Assembly: GCF_009932475.1 (NCBI RefSeq)
Contig: NZ_BJOV01000005.1
Location: 682,001-746,000 of the forward strand
Direction of reading: 5' to 3'
DNA length: 64,000 nt
Source: Gordonia spumicola
Lineage (GTDB): Bacteria; Actinomycetota; Actinomycetes; Mycobacteriales; Mycobacteriaceae
Numbering within the stretch: position 1 is the stretch's first letter; each line of letters opens with the position of its first letter. Below are positions 56,603 to 64,000 of the stretch, one piece after another. Under the pieces are notes generated by a model. That model was given only the letters and a program-made list of their open reading frames with translations. It ran no database searches and had not been told where the DNA came from. The translations under genes and the position numbers were made by a program.

Positions 56603-58237
56603 TCACGGCTCCTCTCCGCGGTCGGCAGCGGACTGTTGCTGCTGCTGTTGTTGCTGGTCGACGGGCTCTTTCCGGATCTCCTGCGCGGGTGACGCGAGGT
56701 CGGGGATGTCGGCGACGATCCGGTCGGGCGACAGCTCGCGCTCCTCGCTCGACGTCCGCGTCGCGAGCACCCATGTGTCCTTCGATCCGCCGCCCTGCGA
56801 CGAGTTGACCACCAGGGAGCCCTCGGTCAGGGCCACGCGGGTGAGGCCGCCGGGGAGCACCCATACCTTCTCTCCGTCGTTGACGGCGAACGGTCGCAGG
56901 TCCACATGGCGGGGCCGCACCTCGTCGCCGATGAGCGTCGGATTCGTCGACAGGGCGATCACCGGCTGCGCGATCCACCCGCGCGGGTTGGCGCGGATCT
57001 TGGTGACGAGGGCGTCGAGTTCGGCGCGCGTCGATTCCGGCCCGAACACGATGCCGTATCCGCCGCTGCCCTCGACGGGTTTGACGACGAGCTCGTCGAT
57101 CCGCGAGATCGCCTCCTCCCGCTCGTCGGGCAGCCAGCAGCGCAGCGTCTCCACATTCTCGATGCCCGGCTCCTCGCCGAGGTAGTAGCGGATGATCTCG
57201 GGGACGTACGTGTAGACGAGTTTGTCGTCGGCCACACCGTTGCCGATGGCGCTGGAGATCACCACGTTCCCGGCGCGCGCGGCGTTGACCAGTCCCGCGA
57301 CCCCGAGCATGGAGTCGGGTCGGAACTGCATCGGATCGAGGTATTCGTCGTCGATGCGTCGGTACACGACGTCCACCCGCTGCTTGCCGTCGGTCGTCCG
57401 CATGTAGACGACGTTGTCCTGACAGAACAGGTCGCGGCCCTCGACGAGTTCCACACCCATCTGTCGGGCCAGGAGGGAGTGCTCGAAGTAGGCGGAGTTG
57501 GCGACGCCGGGGGTCAGGACGACCACCGTCGGGTCGCCGATGCCGCCCGCGACCGACGCCTGCAGCGCGGCGAGGAGGTGGCGAGGGTAGTCGCGCACCG
57601 CGCGCACCCGGTGGGCGAGGAACAGGTCGGGGAAGATGCGGGCCATCGTCCGGCGGTTCTCCATCACGTACGAGACGCCGGACGGGGAGCGCACGTTGTC
57701 TTCGAGGACGCGGAACTCGCCGTCGCCGTCGCGGATCAGATCGATGCCCGCGACGTGGATGCGGACCCCGTTGGGCGGCCGGATGCCCGCGGCCTGGCGG
57801 TGGAAGTGCTCGCACGAGTTGATCAGACGTCGCGGAATCACACCGTCGGCGAGGATCGCCTGTTCGCCGTACACGTCGTCGAGGAACATCTCGAGGGCCC
57901 GCACCCGCTGCGAGATGCCCGCTTCGAGCCTGGTCCACTCCGATGCGCCGATGACGCGCGGCACCGGGTCGAGCGGGAACGGCCGTTCCTTGCCGGAGAG
58001 GGAGAACGTGACGCCCTGGTCGATGAAGGCTCGTCCGAGGGCGTCGAGGCGGGCGTTCAGGTCGTCGGGGCTGATGAGGTCGATCGCCGCCGCGATGCCT
58101 CGATACGGCGGCCGGACCGTGCCGTCCGGCCGGAACATCTCGTCGACCGCCGACTGCTCGAACCCGGCGCTGTAGAAGTCGAAGGTCGGGGACGCCGCGC
58201 CCTGCTGGTCTCCGGAGGTCGGTGTGACGGGGCTCAT
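56603..58237 (-). CDS. circularly permuted ATP-grasp protein (DUF407/404)
   Basis: A 544-residue predicted peptide/amide ligase. Motifs are DFYSAGFEQSAVDEMF, PRVIGASEWTRLEAGISQR, FRVLEDNVRSPSGVSYVMENR, VVVLTPGVANSAYFEH and VVKPVEGSGGYGIVFGP. An octaglutamine tract (codons mixed CAG/CAA) lies near the C-terminus. ATG 58237 begins the first gene of the operon; a 14-bp palindrome is 9 bp upstream. Substrate unknown. Confidence 0.92.
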   Translation of the reverse strand: MSPVTPTSGDQQGAASPTFDFYSAGFEQSAVDEMFRPDGTVRPPYRGIAAAIDLISPDDLNARLDALGRAFIDQGVTFSLSGKERPFPLDPVPRVIGASEWTRLEAGISQRVRALEMFLDDVYGEQAILADGVIPRRLINSCEHFHRQAAGIRPPNGVRIHVAGIDLIRDGDGEFRVLEDNVRSPSGVSYVMENRRTMARIFPDLFLAHRVRAVRDYPRHLLAALQASVAGGIGDPTVVVLTPGVANSAYFEHSLLARQMGVELVEGRDLFCQDNVVYMRTTDGKQRVDVVYRRIDDEYLDPMQFRPDSMLGVAGLVNAARAGNVVISSAIGNGVADDKLVYTYVPEIIRYYLGEEPGIENVETLRCWLPDEREEAISRIDELVVKPVEGSGGYGIVFGPESTRAELDALVTKIRANPRGWIAQPVIALSTNPTLIGDEVRPRHVDLRPFAVNDGEKVWVLPGGLTRVALTEGSLVVNSSQGGGSKDTWVLATRTSSEERELSPDRIVADIPDLASPAQEIRKEPVDQQQQQQQQSAADRGEEP

Positions 58238-58245
58238 AGTCCGAT

Positions 58246-58259
58246 GGTGCACGTGCACC
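58246..58259. promoter_or_regulatory. 14-bp perfect palindrome upstream of the ATP-grasp operon
   Basis: GGTGCACGTGCACC lies 9 bp before the ATP-grasp start codon, in a short intergenic region. Palindromic operator candidate; regulator unknown. Confidence 0.45.
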
Positions 58260-58302
58260 CGTGCGCCCGGCGGGGGAATCGAGGAATGCGCTCGCGATCG
58301 GC

Positions 58303-58635
58303 TCAGGCGGAGAGGACCATCCGCTCGTATTGTGGAAACCGCTCGATGAATTTCTGCAGGTAGGTGCACACCGGGACCACCTGGCGGCCCTCGGCGTCGA
58401 GCGCGTCGAGCAGGCGGACGGTGAGCAGACGTGCGAAGCCGGCCTTGCCGAACCGCTCGGTGACCACGGTGTGGAGCACCACGACGTCGCCGCCGGTGGT
58501 CCGCTCGTAGCCCGCGAGTCCGATCAACTCGTCGCCGGACCACAGCTCGTAGCGGTCGCGGTCCGGGTTGTGCCGCAGCTCGGGCTCCGGATCGAGGTCC
58601 ATGGTCGGCGGCGGGACCGGTGTGTCGTGCGTCAT
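58303..58635 (-). CDS. small GNAT-like acetyltransferase (YjdJ/COG2388 type)
   Basis: A 110-residue protein with the short N-acetyltransferase fold: YELWSGDELIGLAGYERT, VVVLHTVVTERFGKAGFARLL and VVPVCTYLQKFIERFPQY. The short length and the PVCTY...F-x-x-P pattern are those of COG2388 proteins. ATG 58635 follows TACCGT by 7 nt; the frame continues upstream without similarity. Substrate unknown. Confidence 0.85.
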   Translation of the reverse strand: MTHDTPVPPPTMDLDPEPELRHNPDRDRYELWSGDELIGLAGYERTTGGDVVVLHTVVTERFGKAGFARLLTVRLLDALDAEGRQVVPVCTYLQKFIERFPQYERMVLSA

Positions 58636-58642
58636 GTCGTCC

Positions 58643-58648
58643 ACGGTA
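58643..58648 (-). promoter_or_regulatory. -10 element TACCGT, leaderless start of the small GNAT gene
   Basis: Minus strand: TACCGT, 7 nt, ATG 58635. Confidence 0.5.
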
Positions 58649-58701
58649 GTCCGACGAGCGTGTCGCGAGCGGTCGGACGGCCTCGTGCGACGATGGGATT
58701 C

Positions 58702-59655
58702 ATGGCGACACTCTGGGCGATCAGCGATCTGCACGTCTCGCATCGGGGGAACGAGCAGATCCTCGACCAGATCCGACCGAGCGATCCGGGGGACTGGTTG
58801 ATCGTCGCGGGCGACGTGGCCGAGCGGACCGACGACATCGTCGACACGCTCCGCAGGCTCGCGGCCCGCTTCGCGACGGTGATCTGGGTGCCGGGCAATC
58901 ACGAGCTGTACACGACGGCGAAAGATCCGCTGCAGATCTTCGGCGTCGCCCGCTACGACTACCTCGTCCAGGCGTGCCGGGACCTCGGCGTCGTCACGCC
59001 GGAGGACATCTACCCGCTGTTCGATGCGGGCGACGGCAGCGCGCCGGTCCGGGTGGTCCCGATGTTCCTGCTGTACGACTACACGTTCCGACCCGAGGGG
59101 ACCACGACCACGCTGCAGGCGCTCGCGGTCGCCCGTGAGCGGAACGTGGTCGCCACCGACGAGTTCCTGCTCTCGCCCGAACCGTTCGGCACGCGAGACG
59201 CGTGGGGTCGCGCGCGCGTCGAGGCCACGCGGAAGCGGCTCGAGGCGATCGACCCCGCCGAGAAGACCGTCCTCATCAACCATTGGCCGTTGCGCCGCGA
59301 GCCGTGCGACGCGCTCATGTATCCGGAGTTCGCCCTCTGGTGCGGCAGCGAGTCGACCGCGGACTGGCACACCCGGTTCAACGCGGTGTGCAGCGTCTAC
59401 GGTCACCTGCACATCCCGCGGACCACGTGGTACGACGGCGTCCGCTTCGAGGAGGTGTCCGTCGGTTACCCGCGCGAATGGAAACGGCGCGGGCTCCCGC
59501 ACCCGCTGCTGCGTCCGATCGTCCCCGACGGCGGCATCACACCCGATGCGTTGCCCGAGCACGGAGCCCGTTTCGACCTGCCGCCCGACTACGAGGAAAA
59601 GGCTGCCGAGTTCCGCAGGCGCATCGAGCAGCGGCGCGCCGAGCGTGAGAAGTGA
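58702..59655 (+). CDS. calcineurin-like metallophosphoesterase
   Basis: A 317-residue hydrolase with the five metallophosphoesterase blocks: D-x-H in ISDLHVSH, GDV in IVAGDVAER, GNHE in VPGNHELY, His in LINHWPLRR and G-H-x-H in VYGHLHIPR. GACGAT ends 7 nt before ATG 58702; an earlier ATG (58693) would lie on top of it. Homologues precede pptT in mycobacteria (Rv2795c), suggesting a link with PptT function, as reported for a PptT-antagonising hydrolase; that link is from memory. Confidence 0.92.
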   Translation: MATLWAISDLHVSHRGNEQILDQIRPSDPGDWLIVAGDVAERTDDIVDTLRRLAARFATVIWVPGNHELYTTAKDPLQIFGVARYDYLVQACRDLGVVTPEDIYPLFDAGDGSAPVRVVPMFLLYDYTFRPEGTTTTLQALAVARERNVVATDEFLLSPEPFGTRDAWGRARVEATRKRLEAIDPAEKTVLINHWPLRREPCDALMYPEFALWCGSESTADWHTRFNAVCSVYGHLHIPRTTWYDGVRFEEVSVGYPREWKRRGLPHPLLRPIVPDGGITPDALPEHGARFDLPPDYEEKAAEFRRRIEQRRAEREK

Positions 59656-59674
59656 GCATGGCACCATTGGTCGC

Positions 59675-60334
59675 ATGATCTCGCGACTCGTGCCGTCCGG
59701 CGTGGGCTCTGCCGAAACCTTCGGCGACCCGCCGGGACTGACTCCCATGCCAGCCGAAGAGAGCCTCATCTCACAGGCGGTGGAGAAGCGTCGTCGCGAG
59801 TTCACCACGGCTCGCCACTGCGCCCGCCAGGCCCTCGGCCAGCTCGGATTCGAACCCGTGCCGATCCTGCGCGGCGAGCGCGGAATGCCGCTGTGGCCCG
59901 CCCAGATCGTCGGCAGCATGACGCACTGCGACGGCTACCGTGCCGCCGTCGCCGCGTACACCATGCAGGTGCGTTCGCTCGGCATCGACGCCGAACCGCA
60001 CCTCGCCCTGCCCGACGGCGTGCTGAGTCACACGTCGATCGAGGCCGAGCGCGAGGTCCTCGCCGACCGCGACGACGCCCTGCACTGGGATCGACTCCTG
60101 TTCTGCGCCAAGGAGGCCACCTACAAGGCGTGGTTCCCGATCACCCACCGCTGGCTCGGCTTCGAGGACGCACACATCACGTTCACCCGCGACGGCGACG
60201 CCTTGTCGGGGACCTTCACGTCGACGATCCTCATCGACGGGACCACGATCGACGGCGGAGCGCCGCTGCTCACCCTGCCCGGACGATGGGCCGTCGTCGA
60301 CGGCCTCATCCTCACGACGATCGCGCTCACCTGA
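59675..60334 (+). CDS. pptT: 4'-phosphopantetheinyl transferase (PptT, Sfp/EntD type)
   Basis: Activates carrier proteins of polyketide, mycolate and siderophore synthases by adding the CoA-derived arm. The 219-residue protein has TARHCARQALGQLG, GSMTHCDGYRAAV, GIDAEPHLAL (Mg ligands) and FCAKEATYKAWFP (W/F-x-x-KEA-x-x-K). ATG 59675 lies 19 bp after the phosphatase gene; CACCAT ends 7 nt before it. Its stop overlaps truB (TGATG). Confidence 0.94.
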   Translation: MISRLVPSGVGSAETFGDPPGLTPMPAEESLISQAVEKRRREFTTARHCARQALGQLGFEPVPILRGERGMPLWPAQIVGSMTHCDGYRAAVAAYTMQVRSLGIDAEPHLALPDGVLSHTSIEAEREVLADRDDALHWDRLLFCAKEATYKAWFPITHRWLGFEDAHITFTRDGDALSGTFTSTILIDGTTIDGGAPLLTLPGRWAVVDGLILTTIALT

Positions 60335-61233
60335 TGGCAGACTCCAGCATCGACAACGCGGGTCTGCTCATCGTCGACAAAGCCGCAGGCATGACGAGCC
60401 ACGACGTCGTCGCCAAGACGCGCAAAGCGTTCCAGACCCGCAAGGTGGGGCACGCCGGAACCCTCGACCCGATGGCGACCGGCGTCCTCGTCATCGGCGT
60501 CGAACGGGCGACGAAACTGCTCGGACTGCTGTCATTGACGACGAAGTCGTACTCGGCGACCATCCGCCTCGGACAGAGCACGACCACCGACGACGCCGAA
60601 GGCGAAGTACTCGAGACAGCAGACGCTAGCGGGGTCGCCGAGGAGCGGATCCTCTCGGGAGTGGCGGATCTGACCGGCGACATCCTGCAGGTCCCGGCCA
60701 AGGTGAGTGCCATCAAGGTCGACGGTCGTCGGGCCCACGTGCTGATGCGGACCGGCGAGGACTTCGAACTGGAGGCGCGGCCGGTCACGGTGTCGAGGTT
60801 CGACGTGCTGGAGATCAGGCGCGGCGGAGAGTTCATCGACGTCGACGTGGACGTCGACTGCTCGTCCGGCACCTACATCCGGTCGCTGGCCCGCGACCTC
60901 GGCGCCGCACTCGGGGTCGGCGGACATCTGACCGCTCTGCGGCGCACCGCGGTCGGACCGTTCACCCTCGATCACGCGCGCACGATGGACGCGGTGACCG
61001 CGGAACCCGGACTGAGTCTCGGCATCGACGACGCCGCCAAGCTCTGCTTCCCGCTGCGGGAGATCTCCGACGACGACGCCGAGTCGATCAGCCAGGGGCG
61101 ATGGCTGGAGCCGGTCGGCATGACCGGCGTGTACACGGTGGTCGACCCGTCCGGTCAGGCGATCGCGCTGGTGCAGGAGAAGGGCCGCCGAGCGAGTTCG
61201 GTGATGGTGGTCCGCCCCGCGACCCTGCGCTGA
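60334..61233 (+). CDS. truB: tRNA pseudouridine(55) synthase
   Basis: A 299-residue enzyme making pseudouridine 55 in the T loop of tRNAs. GLLIVDKAAGMTSHDVV and catalytic Asp45 in KVGHAGTLDPMATG, then TKSYSATIRLG and CSSGTYIRSLARDLG, are clear. The C-terminal PUA-like extension is short. Coupled to pptT by a 1-nt overlap. Confidence 0.96.
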   Translation: MADSSIDNAGLLIVDKAAGMTSHDVVAKTRKAFQTRKVGHAGTLDPMATGVLVIGVERATKLLGLLSLTTKSYSATIRLGQSTTTDDAEGEVLETADASGVAEERILSGVADLTGDILQVPAKVSAIKVDGRRAHVLMRTGEDFELEARPVTVSRFDVLEIRRGGEFIDVDVDVDCSSGTYIRSLARDLGAALGVGGHLTALRRTAVGPFTLDHARTMDAVTAEPGLSLGIDDAAKLCFPLREISDDDAESISQGRWLEPVGMTGVYTVVDPSGQAIALVQEKGRRASSVMVVRPATLR

Positions 61234-61239
61234 GCCGTT

Positions 61240-61282
61240 CCCCGAGCGCAGTCGAGTTCGCAGCTCCCCGAGCGCAGTCGAG
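61240..61282 (+). repeat. two copies of the dispersed repeat after truB
   Basis: CCCCGAGCGCAGTCGAG occurs exactly at 61240-61256 and 61266-61282, between the convergent truB and carboxylesterase genes. Same core as at 40620-40670 and 33651-33669. Confidence 0.8.
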
Positions 61283-61285
61283 GGG

Positions 61286-62725
61286 TCAGGAGAACAGGTG
61301 GGGCTGTGCCCCCGGCGTGTGCGCTTCCCACCCCGGGTCGCCGGTCATGATGAACGACGTCCAGGCGGCGTGCATGCGGGTCGCGAGCGACTGGTCGGGG
61401 GAGTCGCCGACGATGCTGTGGGCATCGTCGAGATGGTCGAACACATATGCGATCTCGACGGCGTGACCCGCCCGGATGCCCGCGACGGGACTGTGGCGGC
61501 CGAACTCGTACAGGAATGTGGCGGTGCCGGGTCTGGCGTCGGCGATGGCGGTCGTCGGGTCGGAGAAGCCGTAGCGGGTCAGTTCGGCGCACAGTGCGTC
61601 GCCGGGGACGACGCCCTGTGCGATGAGGTCGTCGAAGTGCGACGTGTCGATGCCCGCGCGGGCGAGGACGCCCGCCGCGGTCGGCGCGTCGACGGCCGCG
61701 ACGAGCCCGGTCGGAGCGAGGAAGAAGTGGAACTCGTCGGCGTTCCACCCCGCGAGCAGCGGCACCCCGGCGCCCGCGCCCGATGCGATCGAGTCGACCG
61801 GCAGGCCGGGCAGCACGTCGTCGTCGATCACCGGGAACACGCTCATCACGCCGAGACCCGCGCGGACGACGGACTCGCCCCAGATCGCGGAATCCGGGTT
61901 CATCGACAGTTCGAGCGCGGTCTGGGTCTGCGCCGCGAGCAGGCCGTCCGCGCTCACCTGCGACCACGCGTCGGCGGTCGCGTCGACGCCCAGGATCTCG
62001 CTGATGCGGGCGCTCACTCGGCGGGCGTCGTCGACGGTGCACGCCGCGACTCCGTTGCCGCTCTCCATGATCGCCCGATGGAACAGGCCGTCCGCGCGTG
62101 GTGACGCCAGGAGCGATGCCACGCTCATCGCGCCCGCGGACTCGCCCATGATCGTGACCTGCGACGGGTCGCCGCCGAACGCCGCGATGTTGTCCGCGAC
62201 CCATTCGAGCGCGGCGATCTGGTCGAGCAGTCCACGGTTCTCGGGCGCGCCGTCCACCGATGCGAAGCCGGACGCGCCGAGGCGGTAGTTGACGCCGACG
62301 AACACGACGCCGTCGCGGGCGAAGGAGTCGCCGCGGTAGATGCTGATGCGGTTGGCGCCGCGCGTGAACGCGCCGCCGTGTATCCAGACCACGACCGGGA
62401 GGCCGGACGCGTCCACATCCGGTGTCCACACGTCCGCGTTCAGATACTCGGCGCCGGGTGCCGAGACGTTCTCCAGGATCGACCCGATCGGCTCGGGGTA
62501 GGCGACCTGTGGGGCCGCGGGGCCGTGGTCGCGGGCGTCGCGCGGCTCGGTCCACGCGGTCGGAGGTTGCGGCGCAGCGACCGCGAGGCCGCCGATAGGC
62601 GCTGCGGCGTAAGGGATCCCGAGGAAGGCGGCGACGGTCGAACCGTTGCTCGCGGGGGTGAATCGACCGCGGACGGGGCCGTACGCGGTCTCGACGACAG
62701 GATGCTCGATTGAGGCGGAGGTCAC
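61286..62725 (-). CDS. type B carboxylesterase/lipase
   Basis: A 479-residue alpha/beta hydrolase of the PnbA/cholinesterase-like family. GIPYAAAPIGGL, WIHGGAFTRGANR (oxyanion), nucleophile Ser in TIMGESAGAMS and a late His in FGRHSPVAGIRAGHAVE. No signal peptide is visible, so it is probably cytosolic. GTG 62725 is chosen because TAGGGT ends 7 nt before it; GTG 62734 is in frame but overlaps that hexamer. Substrate unknown. Confidence 0.9.
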   Translation of the reverse strand: MTSASIEHPVVETAYGPVRGRFTPASNGSTVAAFLGIPYAAAPIGGLAVAAPQPPTAWTEPRDARDHGPAAPQVAYPEPIGSILENVSAPGAEYLNADVWTPDVDASGLPVVVWIHGGAFTRGANRISIYRGDSFARDGVVFVGVNYRLGASGFASVDGAPENRGLLDQIAALEWVADNIAAFGGDPSQVTIMGESAGAMSVASLLASPRADGLFHRAIMESGNGVAACTVDDARRVSARISEILGVDATADAWSQVSADGLLAAQTQTALELSMNPDSAIWGESVVRAGLGVMSVFPVIDDDVLPGLPVDSIASGAGAGVPLLAGWNADEFHFFLAPTGLVAAVDAPTAAGVLARAGIDTSHFDDLIAQGVVPGDALCAELTRYGFSDPTTAIADARPGTATFLYEFGRHSPVAGIRAGHAVEIAYVFDHLDDAHSIVGDSPDQSLATRMHAAWTSFIMTGDPGWEAHTPGAQPHLFS

Positions 62726-62732
62726 ATCATGC

Positions 62733-62738
62733 ACCCTA
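62733..62738 (-). promoter_or_regulatory. -10 element TAGGGT, leaderless start of the carboxylesterase
   Basis: Minus strand: TAGGGT, 7 nt, GTG 62725. Confidence 0.5.
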
Positions 62739-62768
62739 TCCGCTTCGGGCTCGGTCAGGCGGCTTCGT

Positions 62769-62837
62769 CAAACTCAGTACTCAGAAGGCCGACCGAGGGC
62801 AATCTTCCCTCGGCGGTCGCTGTCGGTACTGAGTTTG
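62769..62837. repeat. nested inverted-repeat element between mntR and the carboxylesterase
   Basis: Outer arms CAAACTCAGTAC (62769-62780) and GTACTGAGTTTG (62826-62837) enclose a second stem CCGAGGG/CCCTCGG (62793-62799, 62807-62813). TTCG and CGAA continue the outer stem past one mismatch. It lies after the mntR stop, so it may terminate mntR, or be a small mobile or REP-type element. Confidence 0.65.
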
Positions 62838-62846
62838 CCGAATGCG

Positions 62847-63530
62847 TCAGACGCGATCGAGGAAGATCGCTCGGGCCGCGATGTCGCCCAGATGGATCGG
62901 CGCGCCGTCGTCGACGCAGACCGTCACGGTCCCCGCGAACGGCCGTTTCTCGGTCATCCGGACGCGGCAGTCGAGGGCGATGCCGATCTCCTCGAAGTAT
63001 CGCAGCATCTCCGGGTCGGAGTCGGAGATGCGGGTGATCATCCCCAGGTCGTCGACATCCAGATCCGCCAGCTGCAGCGACGCCGACGATGGGACCGTTC
63101 CGTTCGCGTCCGGGATCGGATCGCCGTGCGGGTCGCGTTTGGGGTGCCCGAGTTTCGCGTCGATCCGCGAGAGGAGGAGTTCGGACACGGCGTGCTCGAG
63201 GACCTCGGCGTCGGTGTGCACCTCGTCCCAGCCGTAGCCGAGTTCCCGGACGAGGAACGTCTCGAGGAGTCGATGGCGTCGGACCATGCCGACCGCCGCC
63301 GTCCGGCCCGACTCGGTGAGGGTCACCGCACCGTACGGGGCGTGGTCGACCAACTCCTGATCGGCGAGCTTCCGGATGCCCTCGGACGCCGTCGACGGTG
63401 ACACGCCCAGCTTCTCTGCCAGCAGTTTCGTGGTCACCTTCACATCCGACCACTCCTGGGTCGTCCAGATCACTTTCAGGTAGTCCTGCGTGACGGACGA
63501 GAGTTCGTCGACCGGTCGGGAGTCGGGCAT
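62847..63530 (-). CDS. mntR: DtxR-family metal-dependent regulator (MntR/SirR-like)
   Basis: A 227-residue repressor: N-terminal winged helix (SVTQDYLKVIW, LAEKLGVSPSTASEGIRKL), the metal-binding dimer domain (RRHRLLETFLVRELGYGWDEVHTDAEVLEHAVS, shown here only as its HRLLETFL and EVHTDAEVLEHAVS blocks) and a C-terminal SH3-like FeoA domain. ATG 63530 follows TAAGGT by 7 nt. Position next to ribF matches mycobacterial sirR (Rv2788). Manganese or iron response expected; IdeR itself is probably elsewhere. Confidence 0.88.
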   Translation of the reverse strand: MPDSRPVDELSSVTQDYLKVIWTTQEWSDVKVTTKLLAEKLGVSPSTASEGIRKLADQELVDHAPYGAVTLTESGRTAAVGMVRRHRLLETFLVRELGYGWDEVHTDAEVLEHAVSELLLSRIDAKLGHPKRDPHGDPIPDANGTVPSSASLQLADLDVDDLGMITRISDSDPEMLRYFEEIGIALDCRVRMTEKRPFAGTVTVCVDDGAPIHLGDIAARAIFLDRV

Positions 63531-63537
63531 GAGTAGA

Positions 63538-63543
63538 ACCTTA
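63538..63543 (-). promoter_or_regulatory. -10 element TAAGGT, leaderless start of mntR
   Basis: Minus strand: TAAGGT, 7 nt, ATG 63530. Confidence 0.55.
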
Positions 63544-63577
63544 CCCACCGGCCACTGCCTGGTCCGCGTTCGAGTCG

Positions 63578-63583
63578 TACTGT
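63578..63583 (+). promoter_or_regulatory. -10 element TACTGT, leaderless start of ribF
   Basis: TACTGT, 6 nt, GTG 63590; divergent from the mntR promoter 34 bp away. Confidence 0.55.
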
Positions 63584-63589
63584 AGAGCC

Positions 63590-64000
63590 GTGTTGCGTTG
63601 GCGAGGTTTGGACGAGGTCCCTGCCGGATGGGGTCGCTGTGTGGTGACCATCGGCGTATTCGACGGCATTCACCGGGGGCATGCCCAACTGGTGAACGCG
63701 GCGACCCGGGCGGCCGCTGAGCGCGGCGTTCCCGCGGTGCTGATGACGTTCGATCCCCACCCGTCCGAGGTGGTCAGGCCGGGCAGCCATCCACCCCAGC
63801 TGTCGACGCTGCGTCGGCGAGCCGACCTCGCCGAGGAGATGGGCGTCGACGTGTTCTGCGTCATCCCGTTCACGCCGACGGTGGCGGCGCAGTCTCCGGA
63901 GGAGTTCGTCCACGAGGTGCTCGTGGAGCAACTCCACGCCGCCGAGGTGATCGTCGGCGACAACTTCACGTTCGGTCACAAGGCGCTCGGCGACGTGCCG
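63590..64000 (+). CDS. ribF: bifunctional riboflavin kinase/FAD synthetase (3' truncated)
   Basis: Only the first 137 codons are in the window. The FAD synthetase (nucleotidyltransferase) domain is recognised by VTIGVFDGIHRGHAQLV, MTFDPHPSEVVRP and VIVGDNFTFGHK. Start GTG 63590 with a leaderless -10. Makes FMN and FAD from riboflavin and ATP. It is expected to be followed by the riboflavin kinase domain beyond base 64000. Adjacent to mntR and near truB, as in mycobacteria. Confidence 0.93.
   Translation, partial: MLRWRGLDEVPAGWGRCVVTIGVFDGIHRGHAQLVNAATRAAAERGVPAVLMTFDPHPSEVVRPGSHPPQLSTLRRRADLAEEMGVDVFCVIPFTPTVAAQSPEEFVHEVLVEQLHAAEVIVGDNFTFGHKALGDVP

Noticed and set aside
1..64000. CRISPR arrays, insertion sequences, prophage genes, tRNA or rRNA genes
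   Set aside because: No spaced direct repeats, transposase or phage motifs, or cloverleaf/rRNA sequence were seen; XerC is the chromosomal recombinase by context.

Overview
The window is chromosomal DNA of a high-GC, mycolic-acid-type actinobacterium (Mycobacteriales), most likely Gordonia or a close relative. Supporting markers are mycothione reductase, a mycothiol-dependent-isomerase-like protein, a PptT-type phosphopantetheinyl transferase, a Rip1 site-2 protease, a DevR/DevS-like regulatory pair, and a gene order that, as I remember it, follows the M. tuberculosis region Rv2896c-Rv2836c followed by Rv2795c-Rv2786c. Genus is an inference from gene content and order. No phage, insertion sequence, CRISPR array, tRNA or rRNA was seen. 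Coding density is very high and no gene-free stretch reaches 300 bp.

Layout. 1-5.1 kb: end of dprA, a DUF protein, iron-regulated viuB, an MFS pump with a neighbouring TetR gene, xerC. 5.1-9.9 kb: M23 peptidase, then rpsB-tsf, pyrH-frr-cdsA. 10-12.7 kb: an arginine antiporter/arginine deiminase pair. 12.8-20.6 kb: rlmN, DUF2631, dxr-rip1-ispG-GNAT and a lipoprotein PBP. 20.7-21.4 kb: a Pro/Gln/Tyr-rich membrane protein gene split by an in-frame amber codon. 21.4-24.2 kb: heme importer hmuTUV behind an IdeR-type box. 24.3-30.9 kb: map, cobQ, hydrolases, and a hydrolase-mtr-MDMPI operon. 31-42.3 kb: mqo, then a cobalamin block (chelatase, cobO, cobB, cysG) in which a DevS-like heme-sensor kinase is coupled to cobB; devR and a desaturase lie beside it. 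42.4-53.6 kb: yaaA/proS, two small envelope or unknown genes, then rimP-nusA-ylxR-infB-rbfA-nrnA-dinF. 53.7-58.6 kb: a TetR/DoxX-like pair with tandem operators, and the transglutaminase/alpha-E/ATP-grasp operon. 58.7-64 kb: metallophosphatase, pptT-truB, a carboxylesterase, an mntR-like regulator and the start of ribF.

How the genes work together. Most are housekeeping: translation (rpsB, tsf, frr, proS, rimP, nusA, infB, rbfA, truB, rlmN), isoprenoids (dxr, ispG), lipid synthesis (cdsA, pptT, desaturase), cobalamin/siroheme (cobQ, chelatase, cobO, cobB, cysG) and iron/heme (viuB, hmuTUV, mntR-like). A recurrent sequence feature is a TANNNT hexamer ending 6-8 nt before the start codon with no Shine-Dalgarno sequence, which indicates many leaderless mRNAs; it was also used to choose several starts. 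The points of most interest are the amber-split gene, the DevS-like kinase in the cob operon, the tandem TetR operators over a start codon, and a short dispersed repeat that has also entered a coding linker.
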